Below are positions 1 to 7,382 of a DNA stretch of 64,000 nt, piece after piece. Numbering within the stretch: position 1 is the stretch's first letter; the number at the start of each line of letters is the position of its first letter. Origin of the DNA: Paenibacillus guangzhouensis. Its GTDB lineage: Bacteria; Bacillota; Bacilli; Paenibacillales; Paenibacillaceae. The stretch spans positions 3,596,001 to 3,660,000 of the forward strand of contig NZ_CP045293.1 of assembly GCF_009363075.1 (NCBI RefSeq), read 5' to 3'. A program made the translations under genes and the position numbers. The notes beneath the pieces are model-generated. The model did no database searches. It was given only the letters and a program-made list of their open reading frames with translations, and was not told where the DNA came from.

Positions 1-75
1 GAGACGTTCAAGCAAGATCGGCATCAATCCCTATTTGATATTCTGAAGGAGGCTTATGACCATGCACGCGTTTAG
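1..75 (+). CDS. C-terminal end of an upstream gene, probably an ABC transporter ATPase (partial)
   Basis: An open frame enters from the left edge and stops at TAG 73-75, giving 24 residues ending in YDHARV. It carries the Shine-Dalgarno site of the next gene and overlaps that gene's start by 14 bases, which indicates translational coupling. ABC exporter ATPases usually sit directly before an ABC-2 type permease, so an ATPase is the likely identity. Too little sequence is present to confirm this, and no diagnostic motif is visible. Confidence 0.5.
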   Translation, partial: ETFKQDRHQSLFDILKEAYDHARV

Positions 76-730
76 ACGTCTACTGCTAACCGAAATTCGC
101 AATCGGAGAAATGTGTTATGGGTCATCATGAGTTCCCACATGCTCCTCAATATCCCTATCATCTTCCTTACAGCGAATACGTCAACAGCCCAGCTCTCTT
201 ATCTGATTCCCCTGAATATGACGCTGCTTAGTGTCATGCTGATCCTTCCTTTTCTTCGCTGCTTCTCCATTTGGCGGGATGAATGGAAACAACAAGCTAT
301 CTATCAACTATTTGCTTTGCCCGTTCCGCGATCCTATCTCCTCCTGACGAAATCACTCGTGATTCTTCTAGAAGCCGGAATGATCTTCGCAATAACCGTT
401 ATTTCCCTATGGATTCAGTACGTTGTTAGTGACGGTCATCTCTTCCGAGCAGAGCCGCTAACCACGATCAATGGACCCAAATTATTATTTATTATCAGCA
501 TTGTCATGACAGCCGTCTCTCTGATTCTCTTATGCACCATGAGTCTATTCATGGGTCACTGGATCGGCAAACTTCCTCTTCTATTGACCTTTATCAGTTT
601 TGTGGCGGGATTGCTTGTAGGTCTGACTGTATTTGCATTCTTTCCTTCGTTCCTCACGATACTCGCATTATGTCTGTTGCTCACCGGAATCAATGTTTAT
701 TTATTGGAAAAGAAGGTGCACTTGGCATGA
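62..730 (+). CDS. ABC-2 type transporter permease
   Basis: This 222-residue protein has about six hydrophobic segments separated by short basic loops. A basic N-terminal stretch (FRRLLLTEIRNRRN) precedes the first membrane segment, a layout typical of ABC-2 exporter permeases (bacitracin/lantibiotic-immunity style). ATGs lie at 56 and 62. The AAGGAGG at 46-52 is 3 bases from the first and 9 from the second, so I chose 62. It overlaps the preceding partial gene and is probably its membrane partner. The substrate cannot be told. A hairpin at 751-776 closes the unit. Confidence 0.7.
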   Translation: MHAFRRLLLTEIRNRRNVLWVIMSSHMLLNIPIIFLTANTSTAQLSYLIPLNMTLLSVMLILPFLRCFSIWRDEWKQQAIYQLFALPVPRSYLLLTKSLVILLEAGMIFAITVISLWIQYVVSDGHLFRAEPLTTINGPKLLFIISIVMTAVSLILLCTMSLFMGHWIGKLPLLLTFISFVAGLLVGLTVFAFFPSFLTILALCLLLTGINVYLLEKKVHLA

Positions 731-750
731 AAATCCTGTTCAAATGCAAA

Positions 751-776
751 AAGAGATGCGTATGAACGCACCTCTT
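751..776. terminator. Bidirectional hairpin between convergent genes
   Basis: AAGAG-A-TGCGT, loop ATGA, ACGCA-C-CTCTT forms a stem with one internal mismatch, flanked by A-rich sequence on the left and T-rich on the right. It lies between the permease end (730) and the convergent gene end at 793. Confidence 0.6.
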
Positions 777-792
777 TCCTTGATATTGTCAA

Positions 793-1104
793 TTATCCTT
801 CCGCCACATCCGCCCGCAATTCCCCGGCAACTTCGAGCATCCTAGGAACAACGGCTTGATTCATCCCGGATACGTAGATATCGCCTTGATAATATCGGAA
901 TGGAATCTGAATATCCTGATAGCTCCACATGAAAAAATCGCCTTCAATGGACATACTGCCTGTCTCATTTGTTACCTTATAAACCGATGTATACATGAAG
1001 TCAGGTTGGGAAGCGAAATACGCCTGGCACTCTTCCAATGAAATGGTGCTCTCGCCATGATCGTTCTCCTGAAAAGCTCTTGTAATGCGATATCGTTGAC
1101 TCAT
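793..1104 (-). CDS. Hypothetical protein, 103 aa
   Basis: I do not recognise the family. The protein is soluble, has no signal peptide or membrane segment, and is rich in aromatic residues (MYTSVY, FFMWSYQD, PFRYYQGD), suggesting a small beta-rich fold. The start at 1104 follows GGAGG with a 10-base spacer; an ATG at 1131 lacks a ribosome site. It is the last of three minus-strand genes after a TetR regulator (1696-2283) and an SRPBCC gene (1211-1669), 106 bases from the latter, so it may belong to the same operon. Confidence 0.5.
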   Translation of the reverse strand: MSQRYRITRAFQENDHGESTISLEECQAYFASQPDFMYTSVYKVTNETGSMSIEGDFFMWSYQDIQIPFRYYQGDIYVSGMNQAVVPRMLEVAGELRADVAEG

Positions 1105-1210
1105 TCGACTACGTCCTCCATGATCATTCATTCGTCCGCTCTATCGGCAGACGGTTGACAAATCGTATCATCCCAAAAGCTAATTGTAAAGCTGCTCCCG
1201 CATATCCTTC

Positions 1211-1669
1211 TCATTTATCCTCATGCGTTTGTGAGTTCGTCCGAGCTGTCATCGTCGCTAATACTTGTTCCCAATGCAGTTTCATCTGCTCGCGCGTATG
1301 GGCATCCGCAAGCTTCTCCTGATGGAAGCTGATCGTAGTTCGGTCCGACTTGACTTGAAGCAGTCGAATTTGCAGCGTAGATGAATGTTCCCATGCCTTC
1401 GCGCGCCATGCCATTCGTATCTGATGGAACGGCTTCAATACGCGCACTTGCCCAGAAATGCCCTCCCGTGATTCGAAGGTTTCCCCAACTTCCAGCTGTT
1501 CCAGGGTGTTCCCTTCTCCAAGCCAGAGGGACAACCCTTCCGAGGAGACGAGGTATGCCCATGCTTGCTCTCTCGTGATCGGCAAGGTCCGTCTAACACC
1601 AATTTGAAATCCAACGCCTGCCGTCTGTCCAACCATTTTCTCTGAATTCATTGCGACTTTACGATTCAT
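1211..1669 (-). CDS. SRPBCC / AHSA1-like ligand-binding domain protein
   Basis: This is a single-domain protein of 152 residues. The run GVRRTLPITREQAWAYLVSSE, the downstream WLG motif and the later R-MAW-RAKAWEHSSTLQIR segment match the helix-grip (START/AHSA1) fold, whose members bind hydrophobic ligands or act as Hsp90-activator-like proteins. It starts 26 bases after the TetR stop, with an AGAGGTGG ribosome site, so the two are almost certainly cotranscribed. TetR-AHSA1 pairs are common in Firmicutes. The ligand is unknown. Confidence 0.75.
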   Translation of the reverse strand: MNRKVAMNSEKMVGQTAGVGFQIGVRRTLPITREQAWAYLVSSEGLSLWLGEGNTLEQLEVGETFESREGISGQVRVLKPFHQIRMAWRAKAWEHSSTLQIRLLQVKSDRTTISFHQEKLADAHTREQMKLHWEQVLATMTARTNSQTHEDK

Positions 1670-1695
1670 TAGTTCCACCTCTCAGCTTCGATTGG

Positions 1696-2283
1696 TTAAG
1701 GCGTCAAGCCCCTTGTGAACAACTCGATACTAGACGCAATAAAACGCTCCATCGTCACATTTGTCATGCCTTCTGCCCCATGCAGATGAGACATAAAGGC
1801 ACCATAATTCATCCATAAGAACGACATCGCCTGTGCTTCCGCATCGGTTGGAATGAGGTTGCCGCGCTTCTGCATCTCCAAGAAATATTTCGTTAATAAC
1901 TCAAGCAGCATTCGCGGATGCTTCTGTGCCTTGGTCCGAATCTCGGACAGTTCATCTTCCTTCAATACGATTCGGATCATCTTGCGATTGCGATTCATGC
2001 TCTCGTGATACATTCGGCTAATGAGCATCAAATCCGTTCGCAGTTCCCAGACGACCTGTGTTTCGAAAATCTTCGTCATTTCGACTGTGTAATAATAACG
2101 GTCAACCGCTTTTTCCAGTAAATGCTGCTTGCTCCCAAACTGCCGGAACAAGGTCATCTCGCTCACACCGGCAGCAGCCGCTATTTCCTTGGTCGATACG
2201 CCTTTGTATCCCTTGTCCGCCATGAGATCTATTGCTGCCAGCAGCAGTTTATCTTTGTTGTCCTTGATCTCTTGCTTCTCCAC
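1696..2283 (-). CDS. TetR/AcrR family transcriptional regulator
   Basis: The N-terminus carries a TetR-type helix-turn-helix (LLLAAIDLMADKGYKGVSTK, then EIAAAAGVSEMTLFRQFGSK). The C-terminal helical domain is a generic ligand-binding module. An ATG at 2304 lacks a ribosome site, whereas GTG 2283 follows AAGGGTGG by 6 bases, so I favour 2283 (195 residues). A perfect 12-bp palindrome at 2310-2321 just upstream is the probable autoregulatory operator. The downstream SRPBCC gene is the likely co-regulated target. The effector is unknown. Confidence 0.85.
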   Translation of the reverse strand: MEKQEIKDNKDKLLLAAIDLMADKGYKGVSTKEIAAAAGVSEMTLFRQFGSKQHLLEKAVDRYYYTVEMTKIFETQVVWELRTDLMLISRMYHESMNRNRKMIRIVLKEDELSEIRTKAQKHPRMLLELLTKYFLEMQKRGNLIPTDAEAQAMSFLWMNYGAFMSHLHGAEGMTNVTMERFIASSIELFTRGLTP

Positions 2284-2309
2284 GTCATCCCACCCTTCAT
2301 TCAATGTTT

Positions 2310-2321
2310 GTTAGTACTAAC
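2310..2321. promoter_or_regulatory. Probable TetR operator palindrome
   Basis: GTTAGTACTAAC is a perfect palindrome just upstream of the TetR start codon. TetR regulators commonly bind such sites in their own promoters. Binding by this regulator is inferred from position only. Confidence 0.55.
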
Positions 2322-2806
2322 TAACACTTAGTGGTGATAGCATAATACATTGCATTGTGCCTGTCAATAATATCCATTGTGATGGCCGTCGCGCCTTGTG
2401 CCTCCGCCTCAGCACCCCCATGTTCCACCGCAGTTAGGAAAGAGCCATTCGCAGTGACATCCATGTAATGCACTCCGCTCTGGATACAAGTTCGCACAAA
2501 TGTCGAATCCGTCTGATCTAGACACATGATGACCAGCTTTACATGCTCTAATTGATGCGGATGGATCGGTTCATGGATATTCATGCACAGAGGTCTCACT
2601 ATCCCCTCCGTTTCACGACTGAACTGTTCAGCCTTCGCCATAGTTCTTCCTGCAGCGTACACTTTGCCTGGATACTTCTTACCTAGCTCTTGGCACAGGA
2701 TTCGACCGACATGCCCGTAGCCCCCAATGACGAGAATGTTATCTTTTATCTCCATCACTCCTATTCTGATCGACATAAGCGGTCGCTTCTTTTCATTTTC
2801 GCCCAT
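2321..2806 (-). pseudogene. Truncated saccharopine-dehydrogenase-like NAD(P)-binding protein
   Basis: The N-terminus has a Rossmann motif (ILVIGGYGHVGRILCQEL) and then the family pattern VKLVIMCLDQTDSTFVRTCI and HYMDVTANGSFL, typical of saccharopine dehydrogenase-like oxidoreductases of about 350-400 residues. The frame ends after about 160 residues, before the family's GLxPG region, and its last 25 or so residues do not fit the family. It therefore looks like a 3'-truncated remnant. A Fur-like inverted repeat lies just upstream (2822-2836). The start is uncertain. A genuinely short paralogue cannot be excluded. Confidence 0.55.
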
Positions 2807-2821
2807 ATCTTATACACTAAT

Positions 2822-2836
2822 TAAGAATCATTCTCA
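2822..2836. promoter_or_regulatory. Fur-box-like inverted repeat
   Basis: TAAGAAT-C-ATTCTCA is a 7-1-7 inverted repeat with one mismatch, close to the Bacillus Fur/PerR-type operator. It sits 16 bases upstream of the truncated dehydrogenase frame and 80 bases before the LuxR-type pseudogene. Iron control is inferred from the motif alone. Confidence 0.45.
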
Positions 2837-2915
2837 ATTATAAAGATATGAATCCGATGTACCATCCCAGAAATGTGGGATTCTCGCGATCACGTCAAGA
2901 GCTTAGGGGGCACCA

Positions 2916-3383
2916 ATGCAAGCGCGAATCGAACTAACCAAACACCAGATCAGACGACTGGCTGAACGCTCCGAGACTTCACACGATTATCGCCTTGGGT
3001 TGTTCAAGCTGCTGTAGGACCTTGTCCCGTTCGCTGCGGCATGCTGCACGACGGTCGATCCGCAAACGCGGCTCTCTACCGGGGCCGTCACGGATGAAGA
3101 AGTCGAGCAGATCCACGCCAGGCTATTCGAATATGAGTACCAACGAACGGATTTCAATCCCTATGACCAGCTTGCCCTTTCCCCTGATCCTGTCGCGACG
3201 TTAAATCAGGCTACACATAGCAATCTGAATCGAAGTCCACGGTATCGCGATGTGTTAGGACCCGGGGGATTTGGGGATGAGCTTCGGGCAGCACTACGAT
3301 ATGACGGCGTATGCTGGGGGTTTTTGACGCTGTTTCGCCATGAGACCGCGCTTACATGGCAATTTGTCTCCCGGTTCCAATAG
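2916..3383 (+). pseudogene. Broken LuxR-type regulator, N-terminal sensor part
   Basis: Starting from ATG 2916 (AGGGGG ribosome site) the frame reads MQARIELTKHQIRRLAERSE and continues as a plausible sensor domain to TAG 3381-3383. It is interrupted by an in-frame TAG at 3015-3017, where a CAG (Gln) is expected. No frameshift is needed to read through it. The sensor half (RYRDVLGPGGFGDELRAAL, then CWGFLTLFR) resembles GAF-like LuxR-family regulators. The C-terminal LuxR helix-turn-helix is absent, so the gene is doubly damaged. Confidence 0.65.
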
Positions 3384-3442
3384 AAAAGGCAAGCCTCCTC
3401 TGGTCATATCCCCGTCAAGTAGACAGCTAAAAAAGCCATAAA

Positions 3443-4294
3443 TTAAGCGGCGATCGCTTTCCTGTATTCAACAGGGGAGAGGTCGCCTAATTTTTTCTGA
3501 AACCGCTCATGGTTGTAATAAGCAATATATTCAGTGATCAAACGTTCAGCTTCAGAGGCACCGTTTGGCTTCACCAAATGAAGCTTTTCTGCCTTTAGAT
3601 GCGAGAAGAACGACTCAACGCACGCATTATCAAAGCAGTTCCCACGTCTAGAATGGCTGCCAACAAGCTTCCGATCTGCAAGGAGCTTTGCATACGTCTT
3701 TGTCGTGTATTGAAACCCTTGATCAGAGTGCAGGATCGCTTTTGGTGTATTCAGTTGTTTTACGGTGTCCAGAACAAGTTCTAGGTCATTTCGTTCTCCC
3801 AACCTCCAAGTCAAAATCTCATTGTTGTAGAGGTCTAAAACAACTGAAAGATAGAGGAATCCATGTCCAACGCGAACATAGGTTATGTCGGTTACTAGTT
3901 TGAGCTTAGCTGCGGCTGAAGTGAATTCCCGGTTTAATACATTCTGGAACAACACAGAAGGCTTTCTGCCTGCGAAAGGCCGTTTCTTACGTATGACAGA
4001 CTGGATTCCTAATTCTCGCATGAGTCGTCGCACCTTCTTGTGGTTAACATATAGCCCTTCCTTTCGTAGTGCTGTGCGCATGCGAAAATAACCGTAGTAA
4101 GGCCGAATACGGTGAATCGCTAGAATATGCTCTTTAATTACCGTATTCTCATCCATACGTGTTTTCCGGGACTCGTAAGTGGCTAACCATTTATAGTAGC
4201 CAGAACGGGAAACCTCAGCAATCTTACACAGTAATTTAATAGGAAAATCAGTTTTCATTTCTCGAATGGACTCGAACCGGACTTGCTTATCCAA
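3443..4294 (-). CDS. IS3-family transposase OrfB (DDE integrase core)
   Basis: This frame carries the catalytic DDE triad of IS3-family transposases: D in LVTDITYVRV, D in AILHSDQGFQY and E in DNACVESFFSHLK. An N-terminal HTH_21-like segment (RPYYGYFRMRTALRKEG) precedes it. No ATG begins the frame. The first in-frame start is TTG 4294, and the open frame extends further upstream into the slippery site, so the protein is most likely made as an OrfAB fusion by -1 frameshifting. It cuts and joins the element ends. Confidence 0.92.
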   Translation of the reverse strand: MDKQVRFESIREMKTDFPIKLLCKIAEVSRSGYYKWLATYESRKTRMDENTVIKEHILAIHRIRPYYGYFRMRTALRKEGLYVNHKKVRRLMRELGIQSVIRKKRPFAGRKPSVLFQNVLNREFTSAAAKLKLVTDITYVRVGHGFLYLSVVLDLYNNEILTWRLGERNDLELVLDTVKQLNTPKAILHSDQGFQYTTKTYAKLLADRKLVGSHSRRGNCFDNACVESFFSHLKAEKLHLVKPNGASEAERLITEYIAYYNHERFQKKLGDLSPVEYRKAIAA

Positions 4295-4590
4295 CTTTCC
4301 TCCCCATGTAGATTTGGATTGAGCTTTTTTAGATATTCCACCTGTGCTTTCAAATAACTAATCTCTTCTTCAACTGATCTGAAGCGCTTCTTACTCCATC
4401 TCCCTCGAAGATCCTTAAACGTTTCCCCACGCTCAGATTTCTTTACCCAATTCTGAATTTGACTCTTACTCTTGATACTCAGCTTATTCATAATCATGGA
4501 ATAACTCCAGTGTTCCTCAAGACGTAGTCTAACAGCCTCCTGCTTAGTTGTTTCGTCATAACGATTGAATGTCTGTCCCTTTTTCGCCAT
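4255..4590 (-). CDS. IS3-family OrfA (helix-turn-helix DNA-binding protein)
   Basis: The 111-residue protein starts MAKKGQTFNRYDETTKQEAV with a good GGAGGGG ribosome site. It has a helix-turn-helix (SYSMIMNKLSIKSKSQIQNW) followed by a leucine-zipper-like coiled coil (EEEISYLKAQVEYLKKL), as usual for IS3 OrfA. It recognises the terminal repeats and forms multimers. It overlaps the OrfB frame by 40 bases, and the slippery heptamer at 4324-4330 lies near the zipper end. Confidence 0.9.
   Translation of the reverse strand: MAKKGQTFNRYDETTKQEAVRLRLEEHWSYSMIMNKLSIKSKSQIQNWVKKSERGETFKDLRGRWSKKRFRSVEEEISYLKAQVEYLKKLNPNLHGEESWISKSGSSPFEK
4324..4330 (-). other. Programmed -1 frameshift site (A AAA AAG)
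   Basis: On the minus strand OrfA reads CTA AAA AAG CTC. A -1 slip on A6G gives AAA AAA GCT CAA, which stays open into the OrfB frame (AQSKSTWGGKLDKQV). This is the standard signal of IS3-family elements. Confidence 0.8.
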
Positions 4591-4712
4591 GAAAAAATCC
4601 CCTCCGGTCAACAGTGTTGAATTCATCATAACATGAACTCTTTTTTTTACTGTCTACCGTAAGGGGATAATACCACCTCAGGTGAGGAAGAGCTTGCCTT
4701 TCTTAGCTATGA

Positions 4713-7166
4713 TTAACGATCTACGCGAGCTACCGTGAAGCCCGAAGCGAGTGATCGCACACGATCAATGGCTGCTTCTGGCGTCGGACAATCCGCGTCA
4801 TACTGAACACGATAGTGGAATTCGTAGAATCCGCCCACCGTCGCTTTGAAATTGGTCTCCCAATAATTGCTTAATGCCCACACGTATAAATGGTTTGGTT
4901 CGTCACCTGTTTGCTGTGAATGAACGAGGCGCGTACCATGAGCAAGAGAACCCAATTGAACAAGCGGCGTATCCGGCGTCGCTACGAGCAGCGCTTCCTG
5001 ACGTCCGTTCTGTTGATTCATCAGACTAAGACCTTCCTGAATGCAGTAATAATCCAGACAGGTGCCAGGCAATTGATCAATGCCCGGACACATTGGCGCC
5101 CCTGCTTTGTCGAGCCAGAGCGTCTCTCCAACCCGCCCAAGCGTGAACGGCATCGCAATATAGAGATTCTCCGGATGCCATACACTATCCTTGTGGAGGC
5201 GTACGGATACATCCACACGATTCGTATCGGCATATACCTTCAGATGAACCGAGTAATAAGACATGCCCGCTACTTCATAATGCAGCTCAACCGTTGCGAA
5301 CAATGGCCCTTTGATACCTTCCTTCATCTGCACGATACGCCCGATAGAGCGCTGAGCATTCAAACCTTTGCGATTGCGGCCCATCTGTCTGCGAACTGCG
5401 CACTGACTTCCGCCATCCTTCGCATCGGCGGCCGGAGTCACCTCGTAGACCGGCGTGAACGCATGATGATCACGATCCGTCCGCAGCAGTTCTTCGCCCG
5501 TTTCCTTGTTGAGCCAGCTCACGATTCCTTCATCCGTCCAACGAATTCGCACGTAATCCGATTCAATCGCGTGACGGCTGACCTTGATGCCTTGCTGATC
5601 GCCTCCACCCGGATACATGTCTGCGATATCATAGACTTGATCGGCCCCAATCAATTGCACATTGTTCGTTGTTGTTCTTGATTCAACATGCTTCACAGGC
5701 CGCAGATAGAATTCCTGATGAGCAAGCGGCTCCAATGCAACCTTCACCGTATAGCTCTGATATCCGCTCTTCTGATGCGGAACGACTGAACCCGTTGCCG
5801 CGTCGACAACTTCCAACCCATCCTTAAATCGAACGACTTCATAGCCTTCCAGATTCATTTCAGCGAGTCCGCTAGCAAGTGTGGAATTCGTGTTAAGCAC
5901 CCGATAACGGAATGGACGGTTCGGGTACAAGAGCGCTTCCCCTTTGCTGTGCATCAGCTTATCCCAAGCCCGGTATGCGAGCGTACTTCCTTGGGAAGCA
6001 TAGGCTTCCTTCCGGATGCCCAGTCTCGTGACTTGTGCATGCCACGGTTCATAGATGGATGAATGAAATCCCCACGTATGTTCCGCATACATAATCAGCG
6101 GCTGCTCGATGGCTTCCATCTCTTGGCGCGTAATGACCTCCTGATTCGGGTCCAGCTGCCGAATTTTCCGCAATGTCCGCTGCGCGTCCCGAAACATCTG
6201 CGTGTGCAGCGCTGTCGAGTTGACGCCGTCCGACCACCAATCCGGCCAATCGCCGCGATAGACAGGAATCTCGATATCCGTCTGCTTGACTGTCGCGAAG
6301 AATTGGCTTAACGTCGTCATCTCGATGTGAACGCTCTCCCCGTGCTTCGCATTCCATTCGTGGATGAACGCCATGAGATCGCCGTTCGGAGCGCCGTTAT
6401 CCGTCGCCAAGCCTGAGATCATGACAGGCACGAAATCATACGGATAACCCTCCTCCTCCAGTTGCGCCAAATACCGCTCGATCCGAATCTCGGCAATCTC
6501 CATCTGGTTGTCGACGATCGCAGGCGTGTCGAACTCGTCACGAATCATATATTTGCCGACCGCATCGGGACAGAGCGCCAACTCATTGCCGAGCATATAG
6601 TGGTCACCGTTCCAGACAAGCAGCTGATCACCGCCGCGCGTCTCCCACCAGAAAGGCGTCTGTTTGCGGCCTAACGGGAACATGCCATGGTGCGTATGCA
6701 CGCAGGAGAACAAATGCTTCGTCCCTGCATCCAGCAACTGCTGCGCATAACCCCAGCTGTAGCCATTAATATCCGCCGTCATCGCTGAATCGACGACATG
6801 TCCGATACTACGGCCGTATGCGGCTGCCTTGCCAAGCATACTGCGAAGCAGGTGTTCATCCGCCAATTCGGTCATGTTCAGGTAGGTCCCGGATAACTCG
6901 ATATCGCCTTTGACAACGGCCTCGGCAAAGTCTGATTGCTCCTGCGGCGTCGCCTGTTCCAAGAAGCGCTCTACCGCCCAGAACGTCTCGCAGGTCCATT
7001 TGAATCCCTGCCACGATGGCTGCTGTCCTGACGCAGCATCACGGAGAATCTGCAAGGCTTGACGAATAAATCCGACGTGGTATTGTTCGATTTTCTCTTG
7101 TCGGTCGGTATATCCAATATCGGTATGAGAGTGATGAATGACACAAATTTTCCAAGGCTTCTTCAA
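4713..7166 (-). CDS. Glycoside hydrolase family 38 alpha-mannosidase-like protein
   Basis: The 817-residue protein begins with the GH38 N-terminal motif (ICVIHHSHTDIGYTDRQEKI), which holds a zinc-binding His-x-Asp. The probable nucleophile Asp lies in MTADINGYSWGY near residue 150, and the C-terminal half is the beta-rich region seen in GH38 enzymes. No signal peptide is present, so it should act in the cytoplasm on imported mannosides. The start codon is TTG with AAGGAGC upstream. It is monocistronic, convergent with the pseudogene and IS patch, and its original terminator was split by the IS. The exact linkage preference is not evident. Confidence 0.82.
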   Translation of the reverse strand: MKKPWKICVIHHSHTDIGYTDRQEKIEQYHVGFIRQALQILRDAASGQQPSWQGFKWTCETFWAVERFLEQATPQEQSDFAEAVVKGDIELSGTYLNMTELADEHLLRSMLGKAAAYGRSIGHVVDSAMTADINGYSWGYAQQLLDAGTKHLFSCVHTHHGMFPLGRKQTPFWWETRGGDQLLVWNGDHYMLGNELALCPDAVGKYMIRDEFDTPAIVDNQMEIAEIRIERYLAQLEEEGYPYDFVPVMISGLATDNGAPNGDLMAFIHEWNAKHGESVHIEMTTLSQFFATVKQTDIEIPVYRGDWPDWWSDGVNSTALHTQMFRDAQRTLRKIRQLDPNQEVITRQEMEAIEQPLIMYAEHTWGFHSSIYEPWHAQVTRLGIRKEAYASQGSTLAYRAWDKLMHSKGEALLYPNRPFRYRVLNTNSTLASGLAEMNLEGYEVVRFKDGLEVVDAATGSVVPHQKSGYQSYTVKVALEPLAHQEFYLRPVKHVESRTTTNNVQLIGADQVYDIADMYPGGGDQQGIKVSRHAIESDYVRIRWTDEGIVSWLNKETGEELLRTDRDHHAFTPVYEVTPAADAKDGGSQCAVRRQMGRNRKGLNAQRSIGRIVQMKEGIKGPLFATVELHYEVAGMSYYSVHLKVYADTNRVDVSVRLHKDSVWHPENLYIAMPFTLGRVGETLWLDKAGAPMCPGIDQLPGTCLDYYCIQEGLSLMNQQNGRQEALLVATPDTPLVQLGSLAHGTRLVHSQQTGDEPNHLYVWALSNYWETNFKATVGGFYEFHYRVQYDADCPTPEAAIDRVRSLASGFTVARVDR

Positions 7167-7323
7167 TGAGATCGCTCCTTTAATTCTGAGGTGATGCCAC
7201 CATTGTAACGATGATAGGCACGGAAGTATTTATGAGAACAAGTCATGTTTTTATAATTTCGGGACATCAAGCACAGTACGATCCTTATATGACCATACAG
7301 ATACCTGGACTTTCTCCAAAAAA

Positions 7324-7355
7324 AGGACACCCATCCCCGCTGGAATGGGTGTCCT
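7324..7355 (-). terminator. Rho-independent terminator of the GH29 gene
   Basis: AGGACACCCAT and ATGGGTGTCCT form an 11-bp stem. An A-run on its left gives a U-tract on minus-strand RNA. It lies 27 bases beyond the stop at 7383 and closely resembles the terminator at 18551-18579 after the other cohesin/dockerin gene. Confidence 0.85.
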
Positions 7356-7382
7356 CTTCCCTTCTACTTCTGCAGCTCACCT

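Larger units (their letters stand above)
3401..4675 (-). mobile_element. IS3-family insertion sequence, 1275 bp, complete
   Basis: The ends are TGGTCATATCCCC on the left and GGGGATAATACCA on the right. They form imperfect terminal inverted repeats that continue inward to a shared GTAGACAG block, and both begin TGG as in IS150-type ends. The element is flanked by a direct repeat CCTC at 3397-3400 and 4676-4679, a 4-bp target duplication. It encodes OrfA and OrfB on the minus strand, both intact, with a -1 frameshift signal between them. The clean duplication and intact frames suggest a recent insertion. Confidence 0.88.
3384..4701. terminator. Terminator hairpin split by an IS insertion
   Basis: The left arm AAAGGCAAGC (3385-3394) and right arm GCTTGCCTTT (4692-4701) are exact complements, 1.3 kb apart. 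Removing the element and one copy of its CCTC duplication restores a hairpin with an inner stem TCCTC-AGGT-GAGGA. It would have separated the convergent LuxR-type gene and GH38 gene. Confidence 0.75.

Noticed and set aside
4920-5681. 253-codon open frame on the plus strand inside the mannosidase gene
   Set aside because: It is antisense to a well-supported GH38 gene, has unusual composition and lacks a ribosome site.
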